A DNA stretch of 64,000 nucleotides, taken from assembly GCF_040822065.1 (NCBI RefSeq), contig NZ_CP162005.1:3038001-3102000 (forward strand). Direction: 5' to 3'. The position numbers were made by a program, and so were the translations under genes. Every line of letters starts with the position of its first letter. Positions within the stretch are counted from its first letter, which is position 1. This document shows positions 23,081 to 31,178 of this stretch, one piece after another. This stretch comes from Pedobacter sp. WC2423. GTDB taxonomy: Bacteria; Bacteroidota; Bacteroidia; Sphingobacteriales; Sphingobacteriaceae. The notes under the pieces are model-generated. The model saw only the letters and a program-made list of their open reading frames with translations, made no database searches and was not told the origin of the DNA.

Positions 23081-23611
23081 TTAAAATAACTGGTGAATGT
23101 CTTTTTGAATCAATTCCAAACTAAGGTCATATGGATTTTCAGCAATTGTTGCCATATGTTCCAGTACTTTTCTGCTCAGGTCTATGCCGCTTGCATCCAC
23201 AGGTAACCCTGCTACCGCATTATTGAGCATAGCGATAGTATCTTCTTTTAGTTTACGCAATACATTCCAGCCAGCAGGATTTACATAGAGCTGCTGGGTT
23301 ACATTATGTTGATATTCTGTTCTGATTTCATTCAAAATAACTGCCTGCAGGTCTTTTGCAGAGATTCCCTGCTGATGCAGTCTGACTAACAGGTTCGCAG
23401 GATTAATGCGTTCGATAAAAACGATCATCCTTTCGTAAGCTTGTAACCGCAGCGGCAGTAAATGGATGCGTTCTTCTTTTCTGGCTTCAAAAGATTTCAA
23501 ATTGAAATATTTATGTACTTCATTCCTGATCAGGTACCAGGCAAAAGCTACGGTAATGCTGCCTCCTATAGCCAGAACGGCCACTAGTGTCAAAAAGTAT
23601 GGTATGTTCAT
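23081..23611 (-). CDS. Single-pass membrane protein of unknown function (Bacteroidota-specific)
   Basis: 176 residues. One N-terminal membrane helix (about 5-28), then a soluble helical domain beginning with a basic [24 protein letters not shown] segment. I recognise the type as a protein commonly found directly upstream of the mutase gene in Bacteroidota (a DUF7935-like family), but no function is assigned. It ends one base before the mutase start, so the two are co-translated. Membrane tethering of a mutase accessory factor is possible but unproven. Confidence 0.75.
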   Translation of the reverse strand: MNIPYFLTLVAVLAIGGSITVAFAWYLIRNEVHKYFNLKSFEARKEERIHLLPLRLQAYERMIVFIERINPANLLVRLHQQGISAKDLQAVILNEIRTEYQHNVTQQLYVNPAGWNVLRKLKEDTIAMLNNAVAGLPVDASGIDLSRKVLEHMATIAENPYDLSLELIQKDIHQLF

Positions 23612-23769
23612 TTGGTTGTAATTGTCTTCAGCAAAAATGTATTTTTATTTCTATAAATCTTGCAATTTATTCATTTGTGTTTAGCGGGCTTTTTAGAAAC
23701 AATCTAAATTCTTGACGTCAAATTGACGGTCTTATTGTTTTATGTTATACAGTATAAACCATTTGTTAT

Positions 23770-23777
23770 TATCTTTG
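23770..23777 (+). promoter_or_regulatory. Candidate -7 box for the A-type Fe-S gene
   Basis: TATCTTTG followed by CAAG matches TAnnTTTG, 68 bp upstream of the ATG at 23845. The -33 region is weak. Confidence 0.45.
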
Positions 23778-23844
23778 CAAGAACAATCCTGATTTTGGAC
23801 TGAGCACCATAAGGATATATTTGTTATTCCAAATTAGAAATATC

Positions 23845-24195
23845 ATGAGTACAGTAGATACAGCGTTTGCACCAGTTTCTTTTACTGAAACGGCTTTAAA
23901 AGAACTTTTGAAATTAAAAGATCAGCAGGAAATTGCTGACGATTTTGGTTTGCGTGTTGGTGTTGAAGGTGGCGGATGTTCAGGCATGAGCTATTTGCTG
24001 GGTTTTGACCAGAAAAAAGATGGTGACCAGGAATTTATAATCAATGGAATGAAAATTTTCATGAATAAGGCACATCAGATGTACTTGCTTGGTATGCAGG
24101 TAGATTGGCAGGATGGTTTAAACTCAAGAGGCTTTACTTTCAGTAATCCGAATGCAGAAAGCACCTGCGGTTGCGGAACCAGCTTTTCAGTATAA
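23845..24195 (+). CDS. A-type iron-sulfur carrier protein (IscA/ErpA/HesB family)
   Basis: 116 residues from the ATG at 23845; the frame can only be extended upstream with a TTG. It carries the three conserved Cys of the family: GGGCSGMSY near residue 50 and the C-terminal STCGCGTSF pair. These proteins carry or deliver Fe-S clusters to target enzymes in the cytosol. It is monocistronic, with a promoter box upstream and a clear terminator 27 bp downstream. Which A-type subgroup it belongs to cannot be decided from the sequence alone. Confidence 0.92.
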   Translation: MSTVDTAFAPVSFTETALKELLKLKDQQEIADDFGLRVGVEGGGCSGMSYLLGFDQKKDGDQEFIINGMKIFMNKAHQMYLLGMQVDWQDGLNSRGFTFSNPNAESTCGCGTSFSV

Positions 24196-24221
24196 TTAAA
24201 ACATTTTCTTTGTAACATTTT

Positions 24222-24253
24222 AAAAGTCCCGTTGTCCTAACAGCGGGACTTTT
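24222..24253 (+). terminator. Terminator after the A-type Fe-S gene
   Basis: AAAAGTCCCGTTG (24222-24234) pairs with CAGCGGGACTTTT (24241-24253), one G-U mismatch, followed by a T-rich run (ATTTTTAAG). Confidence 0.85.
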
Positions 24254-24288
24254 TATTTTTAAGCTCCCTCAAATTACATCTCAGAGAA

Positions 24289-25521
24289 ATGACCTATACA
24301 GAAAATATAAGGCTGGCCCTGCAATCTATAAGGAGTAACCGTTTGCGCACGATGCTGACTGCATTAATTATTGCGATTGGTTTATCGGCATTGGTTGGGA
24401 TTTTAACAACTCTGGATGCAGTAAAAACAAGTATGACTGATGCTTTTTCGAGCATGGGTGCCAATTCTTTTACCATTAGGAATAAGGGTACGGGAATCCG
24501 TTTCGGTGGCCCCGGTCAGGAGGCAAAGTCTTCGAAGGCTATCCGTTATGAGGATGCAATTGCTTTAAAGAAACAGTTTGTTGGACCAGCTACAGTCACA
24601 GTGAGTGTAATCGCGTCCAGTGCTGCAACGGCTAAATATGCGCAGCAGAAAACGAATCCGAATATCAACATCAGGGGTGTTGATGAAAATGGACTGAAGT
24701 CGTTGGGTGCTGATATTTCAAATGGCCGTAATTTCACGCCCGAAGAGTCCGATCAGGGTGCAAATATTTGTATTCTTGGTAGTGAGATTGCAACTACTTT
24801 ATTCAAAAAAGAATCTCCTGTTGATAAATTTATAAATGCTGGAGGCAACAGGTTAAAGGTGATTGGTGTATTAGTGTCCAAGGGTTCAGGCATGGGTTTT
24901 AGTACAGACAGAGCGATATTTATTCCGCTTTATAAGGCTAAGGTGATCAATACGTCCCCGAATCCTTCGTATACAATCAGTGTGATGGTGCTGAAGCCGG
25001 AACAGATGGAGAATGTAATTGGAGAGGCTACCGCTGAGTTCAGAAATATCAGGAAAATTAAGATTAAGGAGCCGAATGATTTCGAGATCACCAAGAGTGA
25101 TGCACTTGCACAGACTTTGTTTAAGGATCTGGCGATGATTGCGGTAGGTGGTATTGCGATTGGTGTGATTACTTTAATAGGTGCTTCTATTGGTTTAATG
25201 AACATCATGCTGGTTTCGGTGACCGAGCGTACACGTGAGATTGGAATCAGAAAAGCTATTGGCGCGAATCCTTCTGTCATCAGGAAGCAGTTTCTGATTG
25301 AGGCCATCATCATTTGTTTGATGGGTGGAGCGATGGGAATCTTGTTCGGCGTGTTGCTGGGGAATGCAATTTCCCTGATGATGGGTGGTGCTTTTATTAT
25401 TCCGTGGTTCTTTATTTTCGGAGGGTTTGTGTTGTGTGTGCTTGTAGGGGTTGCATCGGGTTATTATCCGGCGAAAAAGGCTTCGAAACTGGATCCTGTT
25501 GAGGCTTTACGCTATGAATAG
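24289..25521 (+). CDS. MacB/FtsX-type ABC transporter permease
   Basis: 410 residues with the standard layout: a first membrane helix near 20-43 (ALIIAIGLSALVGILTTLDA), a large periplasmic MacB-like domain to about 275, then three helices in an FtsX domain (around 285-310, 335-360 and 370-395). The end has the typical YPAKKASKLDPVEALRYE. Such permeases drive export of lipoproteins, antimicrobials or peptides with a separate ATPase. No ATPase or periplasmic adaptor gene is adjacent, so its partner is elsewhere. A very long hairpin follows the stop. Confidence 0.9.
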   Translation: MTYTENIRLALQSIRSNRLRTMLTALIIAIGLSALVGILTTLDAVKTSMTDAFSSMGANSFTIRNKGTGIRFGGPGQEAKSSKAIRYEDAIALKKQFVGPATVTVSVIASSAATAKYAQQKTNPNINIRGVDENGLKSLGADISNGRNFTPEESDQGANICILGSEIATTLFKKESPVDKFINAGGNRLKVIGVLVSKGSGMGFSTDRAIFIPLYKAKVINTSPNPSYTISVMVLKPEQMENVIGEATAEFRNIRKIKIKEPNDFEITKSDALAQTLFKDLAMIAVGGIAIGVITLIGASIGLMNIMLVSVTERTREIGIRKAIGANPSVIRKQFLIEAIIICLMGGAMGILFGVLLGNAISLMMGGAFIIPWFFIFGGFVLCVLVGVASGYYPAKKASKLDPVEALRYE

Positions 25522-25538
25522 AGTTTCGTTTTTCAAAG

Positions 25539-25624
25539 TTCAAAAACACCCTGTTGCTACATTGCTGTCGGCGCCCCCTGAAAAGGGGCCAAGGCCAGCA
25601 ATGTAGCAACAGGGTGTTTTTGAA
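25539..25624. terminator. Large composite hairpin after the permease gene
   Basis: A perfect 29-bp inverted repeat: 25539-25567 (TTCAAAAACACCCTG...) with 25596-25624. The 28-base loop contains a second stem GCCCC/GGGGC. It begins 17 bp after the permease stop and ends in TTTTTGAA, so it can act as a terminator in both directions. The branched loop and stem length exceed an ordinary terminator. A structurally similar element lies at 27409-27491. Confidence 0.85.
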
Positions 25625-25697
25625 TCCAATGGGGCACTCCACGGCCTGGTTGGTGGCTAGCTGTTATTGGGATTACATAGTTTGTTAGAGGGTAATA

Positions 25698-25988
25698 ATT
25701 GTTAGTTGCTAATTGTTAGTTGCTAATTGTTAGTTGTTAATTGTTAGTTACTAATTGTTAGTTACTAATTGTTAGATGCCAATTGTTAGATGCTAATGTT
25801 AGTTGCCAATTGTTAGTTATTAATTGTTAGATGCCAATTGTTAGTTATTAATTGTTAGATGCCAATTGTTAGTTGCTAATTGTTAGTTGCTAATGTTAGT
25901 TGCCAATTGTTAGATGCCAATTGTTAGATGCCAATTGTTAGTTATTAATTGTTAGTTGCTAATGTTAGTTGCTAATTGTTAGTTGTCA
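25698..25988. repeat. 14-bp tandem repeat array, about 21 units
   Basis: Consecutive variants of ATTGTTAGTTGCTA fill about 290 bp. Most units are 14 bases and three are 13 bases (the AATGTTAG variants near 25797, 25893 and 25962). Variable positions are few (TTG/TTA/ATG, then CTA/CCA/TTA), so several unit types alternate. It is noncoding: no frame stays open through it. It lies downstream of the DUF1963 gene. Confidence 0.92.
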
Positions 25989-26086
25989 GGATGGTTAGAT
26001 TAAGTGGTAATTAAGTCTGTTTAATACCAGGTTTTTATGCTGAAGTATTATTGATCTGGTAAAAAAGGTCACTAACTATATATCCG

Positions 26087-26872
26087 TTAGTGACACTGTA
26101 AAGTGAATTCTATTTTTTCAGAAGCTTCGTCATAAAACACATAGATCAATCCAACATCACCCCACATGAGTCCCGCATATTCTTCCGAATCAATTTGAAA
26201 CAATAGTTTCATCGGTTCAGTACCCTTATCTGGTGTGCTCTCTCCCTGGACCCAATTAGGATAACCACCAATCTGACTTCTGTACATCTGCTCACCCGCC
26301 AATTTTTCAGCCGCTTTCTGATAACTCTCCCATGGTTGATCTTCATTCAGGACACAAGATAATTTCGAAGCATTTCTGCTATATATATCAATACCCTCCC
26401 AATCCGGTAATGATTGTACTGATTTAAATGTTACTTCACAAAATTTAGTACCTTCTGATTCAGTTGATTTATTAAGTTTTAAAACCTGGTCAATATTTAT
26501 ACTTTTATATATTTTCACCAGCCAGCCATCATTTTCAGTATCCCACGGAGATTCCTCCCAATCATAAAAAAACTGAATCAACTGAATATTATCCGGCAGG
26601 TTAATTTCACCATTATTAAAAACCTGAAAAATAAAGTCTAATTCCCGACCATCTTTTGTTTTCGGCCATTCTTCCTCCTTCTCAAAATAAGGCTGCCCAC
26701 CAAAATGAGAAATCAATTGTGTATTTTCTTTTGATTTTAATTTTGAAGGTTTTGAAACCTCTATTTTTGTCGCCGACCTGATTAATGGTTTAATCAGATC
26801 TTCCAAATCTTCAAACGAAGTCAGATTGTCCTTACTTAATTCTTCCCTATACTTATCAAAATGCGAATTCAT
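26087..26872 (-). CDS. DUF1963 family protein (YwqG-like)
   Basis: 261 residues, cytosolic, no signal or membrane helix. Family hallmarks: HFGGQPYFEKEEEWPK near 55-70, LDFIFQVFNNGEINLPDN near 78-96, the YPNWVQGE motif near 205 and the C-terminal LLFQIDSEE, WGDVGLIYVF block. No biochemical function is established. In Bacillus subtilis the homologue ywqG lies by the ywqH-L toxin/antitoxin genes, which makes an immunity-like role a possibility only. Here no toxin gene is adjacent. The gene stands alone between two tandem-repeat arrays. Confidence 0.85.
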   Translation of the reverse strand: MNSHFDKYREELSKDNLTSFEDLEDLIKPLIRSATKIEVSKPSKLKSKENTQLISHFGGQPYFEKEEEWPKTKDGRELDFIFQVFNNGEINLPDNIQLIQFFYDWEESPWDTENDGWLVKIYKSINIDQVLKLNKSTESEGTKFCEVTFKSVQSLPDWEGIDIYSRNASKLSCVLNEDQPWESYQKAAEKLAGEQMYRSQIGGYPNWVQGESTPDKGTEPMKLLFQIDSEEYAGLMWGDVGLIYVFYDEASEKIEFTLQCH

Positions 26873-26905
26873 TTGTCTTTTTCTTTTTACCCTTTATAAC
26901 TCCAG

Positions 26906-27291
26906 CTTTTGTACTTAATTATTTCTCCTGTTTTGAAATCCTAGAAAACATTTAAAAGGCCATAAATATCTTTTTGTACTTTATTATTTCTTCTGTTTTG
27001 CAATCAAAGAGAACCTTTAAAAGGTTATAAATATCGTTTTTACACTTAATTATTTCCCCTGTTTTGAAATCCTAGAAAACCTTTAAAACGTTATAAATAT
27101 CGTTTTTACACTTAATTATTCCTCCTGTTTTCTAACCCAAGAGAAACCTTTAAAAGGTTATAAATATCGTTTTGCACTTTATTATTCCTCCTGTTTTCTA
27201 ACCCAAGAGAAACCTTTAAAACGTTATAAATATCGTTTTTACACTTAATTTCTCTGTTTTCCAATCTGACAAGCATTTACAAGGTTATAAC
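26906..27291. repeat. 65-bp tandem repeat array, about 6 units
   Basis: The marker ATAAATATC occurs at 26962, 27027, 27093, 27160 and 27226, and a degraded end at 27287, giving unit lengths 65, 66, 67, 66 and 61. Each unit has a TACACTTAATTATT-like part, a CCTGTTTT part and a near-palindrome AACCTTTAAAAGGTT, which alternates with AACCTTTAAAACGTT in successive units. No coding frame. It lies directly upstream of the DUF1963 gene. Confidence 0.9.
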
Positions 27292-27408
27292 TTTTTTTGC
27301 ATCATATAATTTATCCCGTCTTCCAGGAACACCCAAAATGTACAGAGGGGAACCTCAAAGCTTTATCATCCCGGTATAAAACAGGCTATGTATGGGGGAA
27401 CTCGTGGA

Positions 27409-27491
27409 GTACAAAAAAAAGCAACGACTTTTCCGGGCATTGATCCCGTTTGGGGATCGTCGACCGGAAAAGTCGTTGCTTTTTTTTGTAC
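27409..27491. terminator. Large composite hairpin after rfbB
   Basis: A perfect 28-bp inverted repeat: 27409-27436 with 27464-27491, containing an eight-A run on the left and eight T on the right. The 27-base loop has its own GATCCC/GGGATC stem. It lies 15 bp after the rfbB stop and fits a strong terminator of the sugar operon, with a branched loop like the element at 25539-25624 although the stem sequences differ. Confidence 0.87.
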
Positions 27492-27506
27492 CCTGTTTCC
27501 CTGTAC

Positions 27507-28556
27507 CTACCTGTTATACTGAGTTTGATAGTACTTTTGATAGTTTCCTGAAGTAACATCCCCCAACCACTTTTCATTAGCCAAATACCACTCCACCGTT
27601 TTCTCTAACCCCTCTTCAAACTGCAAACTTGGTACCCAGTTCAATTTCTCCTGTAACTTCGTAGAATCGATAGCATATCTCAAATCATGTCCTGCGCGAT
27701 CCGTCACAAACGTAATCAGTTTTGCTGACTCCCCTTCTGCCCTGCCTAACTTCTCATCCATAATTTTGCACAACAAATGAATCAAATCGATATTCTTCCA
27801 CTCATTATGTCCGCCGATATTATAAGTTTCTCCTGTTTTAGCCTCATGGAAAATAACATCAATTGCACGTGCATGGTCCTCTACCCATAACCAGTCACGA
27901 ATATTTTCACCTTTACCATATACGGGTACAGGAAGGTTATTTTTAATATTGTTAATAGCCAATGGAATCAGTTTCTCAGGAAAATGATGAGAGCCATAGT
28001 TATTTGAACAGTTTGAAATTACGATATCAATGCCATAAGTATCATGATAAGCTCTTACAAAGTGATCTGAAGAAGCTTTCGAAGCAGAATAAGGGCTATG
28101 AGGATCATAGCCAGTGCTTTCAGTAAACATACCTGTATCACCTAATGCACCATACACTTCATCTGTCGATACATGATAAAAACGTTTCGTCTGGTAATCG
28201 CCCTTCCAGTATTCTCTGGCAGCATTTAACAAGTTAACAGTCCCGATTACATTAGTCATTACAAATGCTGTAGGATCAGTGATTGATCTGTCCACATGAG
28301 ATTCTGCGGCAAGGTGAATCACAGCATCAAAGTTTTCCTTCTGGAATAAAGCATTGATCTCTTCTGCATCAGTAATATCAGCCTTTACAAAGCTGTAATT
28401 TGGATTGGCTTCAATATCTGTTAAGTTAGCCAGATTACCTGCATAAGTTAATTTATCCAGATTTACGATCTGATAATCAGGATACTTATTAACGAACCTT
28501 CTCACTACGTGAGAACCGATAAACCCTGCACCACCTGTTATTAAAATCTTCTTCAT
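27507..28556 (-). CDS. rfbB: dTDP-glucose 4,6-dehydratase
   Basis: 349 residues. Extended SDR enzyme that converts dTDP-glucose to dTDP-4-keto-6-deoxyglucose, the entry to rhamnose and other deoxysugars. NAD motif GGAGFIGSH at 8-16, catalytic TDEVYG at 131-136 (Asp-Glu pair that marks dehydratases) and YSASK at 156-160. Last gene of the ugd operon, with a strong hairpin after it. The other rhamnose genes (rfbA, rfbC) are not here; an RmlD-like protein is encoded at 61.9 kb but far away. Confidence 0.96.
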   Translation of the reverse strand: MKKILITGGAGFIGSHVVRRFVNKYPDYQIVNLDKLTYAGNLANLTDIEANPNYSFVKADITDAEEINALFQKENFDAVIHLAAESHVDRSITDPTAFVMTNVIGTVNLLNAAREYWKGDYQTKRFYHVSTDEVYGALGDTGMFTESTGYDPHSPYSASKASSDHFVRAYHDTYGIDIVISNCSNNYGSHHFPEKLIPLAINNIKNNLPVPVYGKGENIRDWLWVEDHARAIDVIFHEAKTGETYNIGGHNEWKNIDLIHLLCKIMDEKLGRAEGESAKLITFVTDRAGHDLRYAIDSTKLQEKLNWVPSLQFEEGLEKTVEWYLANEKWLGDVTSGNYQKYYQTQYNR

Positions 28557-28592
28557 TATTCTTATTTTTATCTTCTTTTTTTATAGGTATCG

Positions 28593-29159
28593 TTATAATT
28601 CTTTTGGCAGTCCAAGCGCTGAAGCAGCCTTTGTTAAATCGTACTGTTCAAGTTTTTTCAATACGCTGTTGAATTCTTCCTTCAGGTCATATTGTAAATC
28701 TTCGTGCAGCTTCACGTATTTTTTGTACAAGGCCAGTGTTGTTCTTAAAAAGTATGTTTTCAACCGGTCATTAAATTTGGCCATTGGCGAAAGTATACTT
28801 TCATTATATCCCGCTGGTATAGTCTTTAGTAAGTATAACCTCAGTTCTGCTTCTGTATTGAGGTCTTTGGTCACTTTATAATGATGGTTCACCCTGCCAT
28901 TCAGCTTCCGGAGAATGATCAGTGCATCTTTAGAAGTTGCTTTCCTCAGCGCATTCAGCCAGGCTACGGATTCATCAATTTCCTCTTTAAGTAATTGATG
29001 TCTTTCTTCCAGATCAGCTCCATCTTCCAGTAGTTTAAAATGGAGATGCTCTGTCAGTACTTTATCTTTTGCGATCAGACGAAGCAATAACTTATCCTTT
29101 TCTTTATCAGGGATAGCTGTTATTGCTGCTTTAAGGTCTTTATGATCTTTTAATAACAT
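28593..29159 (-). CDS. Hypothetical protein inside the nucleotide-sugar operon
   Basis: 188 residues, predicted almost entirely alpha-helical, rich in Lys, Glu and Leu, with no signal or membrane helix. It starts MLLKDHKDLKAAITAIPDKE. The start is adjacent to the galE stop (29160) and the end is 36 bp from rfbB, so it is part of the operon. I do not recognise the family; a similar helical protein appears in Sphingobacteriaceae genomes as a hypothetical. No catalytic motif can be seen. Confidence 0.75.
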   Translation of the reverse strand: MLLKDHKDLKAAITAIPDKEKDKLLLRLIAKDKVLTEHLHFKLLEDGADLEERHQLLKEEIDESVAWLNALRKATSKDALIILRKLNGRVNHHYKVTKDLNTEAELRLYLLKTIPAGYNESILSPMAKFNDRLKTYFLRTTLALYKKYVKLHEDLQYDLKEEFNSVLKKLEQYDLTKAASALGLPKEL

Positions 29160-30182
29160 TTAAAACGGGTTATCTTTGATGTAATTTTCCCAGGCCCATG
29201 CTGATGACATCATTTGATTAATATCAAGTTCCGCTTTCCAGCCCAGCTGTTCAGCAGATTTAGTCACATCTCCCCATACTTGTTCAATATCACCTTCTCT
29301 TCTTTCGCCTATCGTATAGTTTAACTGAGTGCCGGTAGATTTTTCAAAAGCACCGATGATTTCCAGTACTGAAGTACCTTTTCCTGTTCCAAGGTTGAAT
29401 ACTTCATAGTTAGTTTTTGCCCGACCACTTTCCATGCGCTTAATTGCTGCAACGTGTGCTTTGGCAAGATCCACTACATGGATATAATCTCTGATTGCAC
29501 TTCCATCAGGGGTATTGTAATCATTTCCGTAAACGGTAATCGGTCCGCGTTTACCGATGGCAGATTGCGTAATAAATGGAATCAGGTTTTGAGGTACGCC
29601 TATCGGCAATTCACCAATCAGCGCTGTCTCATGCGCACCAACCGGATTAAAGTAACGCAAAGAAGTTACTTTTAAGCCTGGGTTAACGGCACAGGTTTCA
29701 GCCAGAATTTCTTCTGCAATCTGTTTGGTATTTCCATAAGGTGATTCTGCTCTTTTAACAGGAGCATCTTCGGTTACGGGTAATTGATCCGGCTGTCCGT
29801 ATACAGTGCACGAGGAAGAGAATACCAGGTCTATTTTACTATCAAAAGCATTAATCAGATTGATCAGTGAATAGAAATTGTTTCTGTAGTATTTAAGTGG
29901 CTGTTGCACGGATTCCCCTACTGCTTTATAGGCAGCAAAGTGAATCACGCCTGTAATATCAGGATGTTTTGCAGCAAACTCTTTTACTTTTGCTTCATCA
30001 CAAAGATCAAGCTCTGCAAATTCAGGTCGCTGACCAAGAATAGTTTCCAGTTGTGTCAGAATCCTCGGGCTGGAGTTAGAAAAATTATCTACCAGAATTA
30101 TTTCATAACCTGCATTAATCAATTCTACTGCAGTGTGAGAACCTATAAATCCTGTTCCTCCTGTAACTAATATTTTTCCCAT
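29160..30182 (-). CDS. galE: UDP-glucose 4-epimerase
   Basis: 340 residues, extended SDR enzyme that interconverts UDP-glucose and UDP-galactose with bound NAD. The NAD motif GGTGFIGSH is at 7-15, the catalytic segment SSSCTVYG in the middle and the active-site YGNTK of ESPYGNTKQIAEE. The RYFNPVGAH substrate motif and a RREGD segment near the C terminus are typical. It lies 6 bp after the UDP-xylose synthase gene and directly before the hypothetical protein gene. Confidence 0.96.
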   Translation of the reverse strand: MGKILVTGGTGFIGSHTAVELINAGYEIILVDNFSNSSPRILTQLETILGQRPEFAELDLCDEAKVKEFAAKHPDITGVIHFAAYKAVGESVQQPLKYYRNNFYSLINLINAFDSKIDLVFSSSCTVYGQPDQLPVTEDAPVKRAESPYGNTKQIAEEILAETCAVNPGLKVTSLRYFNPVGAHETALIGELPIGVPQNLIPFITQSAIGKRGPITVYGNDYNTPDGSAIRDYIHVVDLAKAHVAAIKRMESGRAKTNYEVFNLGTGKGTSVLEIIGAFEKSTGTQLNYTIGERREGDIEQVWGDVTKSAEQLGWKAELDINQMMSSAWAWENYIKDNPF

Positions 30183-30188
30183 TTGTAA

Positions 30189-31178
30189 TTAGCGGTTGTA
30201 TGTTGTAAAATCTTTATGTTCTTTGTTCACCAATGCTTCAGCTGGCAGGCTTTTGAAGTAGGCATAAGTAATTTTTAAACCTTCTGCACGGCTTACTTTA
30301 GGCTCCCAGTTTAATAAGGCCCTCGCTTTAGTAATATCTGGTCTGCGTTGTTTAGGATCATCTACCGGCAAGTCTTTGTAAATAACTTTCTGGGTAGTTC
30401 CGGTAAGCTTGATAATTTCTTCAGCAAACTGGCTGATCGTAATTTCATCCGGGTTTCCAATGTTTACGGGTTGTGCGTAATCGCTTAAGAGTAAACGGTA
30501 AATTCCTTCAACAAGATCGTCCACGTAGCAGAAAGAACGGGTTTGTGAACCATCACCGAAAACAGTAAGATCTTCTCCTCTTAAAGCCTGGCCAATAAAA
30601 GCCGGCAATACACGACCGTCATTCAGACGCATTCTTGGCCCGTAAGTATTAAAGATACGGACGATGCGTGTTTCCAGTCCATGAAAGGTATGGTAAGCCA
30701 TAGTCATCGCTTCCTGAAAACGTTTAGCTTCATCGTATACACCTCTCGGGCCTACAGGATTTACATTTCCCCAGTATTCTTCAGGCTGAGGATTCACATT
30801 CGGATCACCATATACTTCTGAAGTAGACGCAATAATCATCCTTGCTTTTTTGTTCTTTGCCAGCCCCAGCAGATTATGTGTGCCCAATGAACCGACCTTC
30901 AGGGTCTGTATAGGAATTTTAAGGTAATCTATCGGACTTGCAGGAGAAGCAAAATGAAGGATATAATCCAGTTTGCCGGGTACATATACGAATTTAGAAA
31001 CATCATGATGAGAGAACTCGAAATTCTCTAAAGCAAACAGGTGTTCTATGTTCTGAAGGTCACCTGTAATCAGGTTATCCATCGCAATCACATGATAGTC
31101 TTCTTTAATAAACCGGTCACACAAATGCGAACCCAGAAATCCGGCTGCCCCGGTAATCAATACTCTTTTACGCTCCAT
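30189..31178 (-). CDS. UDP-glucuronate decarboxylase (UDP-xylose synthase)
   Basis: 329 residues. Extended SDR enzyme that oxidises and decarboxylates UDP-glucuronate to UDP-xylose. NAD motif [14 protein letters not shown] at 10-23, the STSEVYGDP segment, active-site YDEAK of [13 protein letters not shown], and the [10 protein letters not shown] motif of the UXS class. Its start overlaps the ugd stop by one base, so the two steps (UDP-glucose to UDP-glucuronate to UDP-xylose) are encoded in order. Products are used in capsule or exopolysaccharide. Confidence 0.94.
   Translation of the reverse strand: MERKRVLITGAAGFLGSHLCDRFIKEDYHVIAMDNLITGDLQNIEHLFALENFEFSHHDVSKFVYVPGKLDYILHFASPASPIDYLKIPIQTLKVGSLGTHNLLGLAKNKKARMIIASTSEVYGDPNVNPQPEEYWGNVNPVGPRGVYDEAKRFQEAMTMAYHTFHGLETRIVRIFNTYGPRMRLNDGRVLPAFIGQALRGEDLTVFGDGSQTRSFCYVDDLVEGIYRLLLSDYAQPVNIGNPDEITISQFAEEIIKLTGTTQKVIYKDLPVDDPKQRRPDITKARALLNWEPKVSRAEGLKITYAYFKSLPAEALVNKEHKDFTTYNR

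Noticed and set aside
25698..27291. CRISPR array
   Set aside because: The units follow each other without unique spacers, so neither repeat array is CRISPR-like, and no cas gene is nearby.
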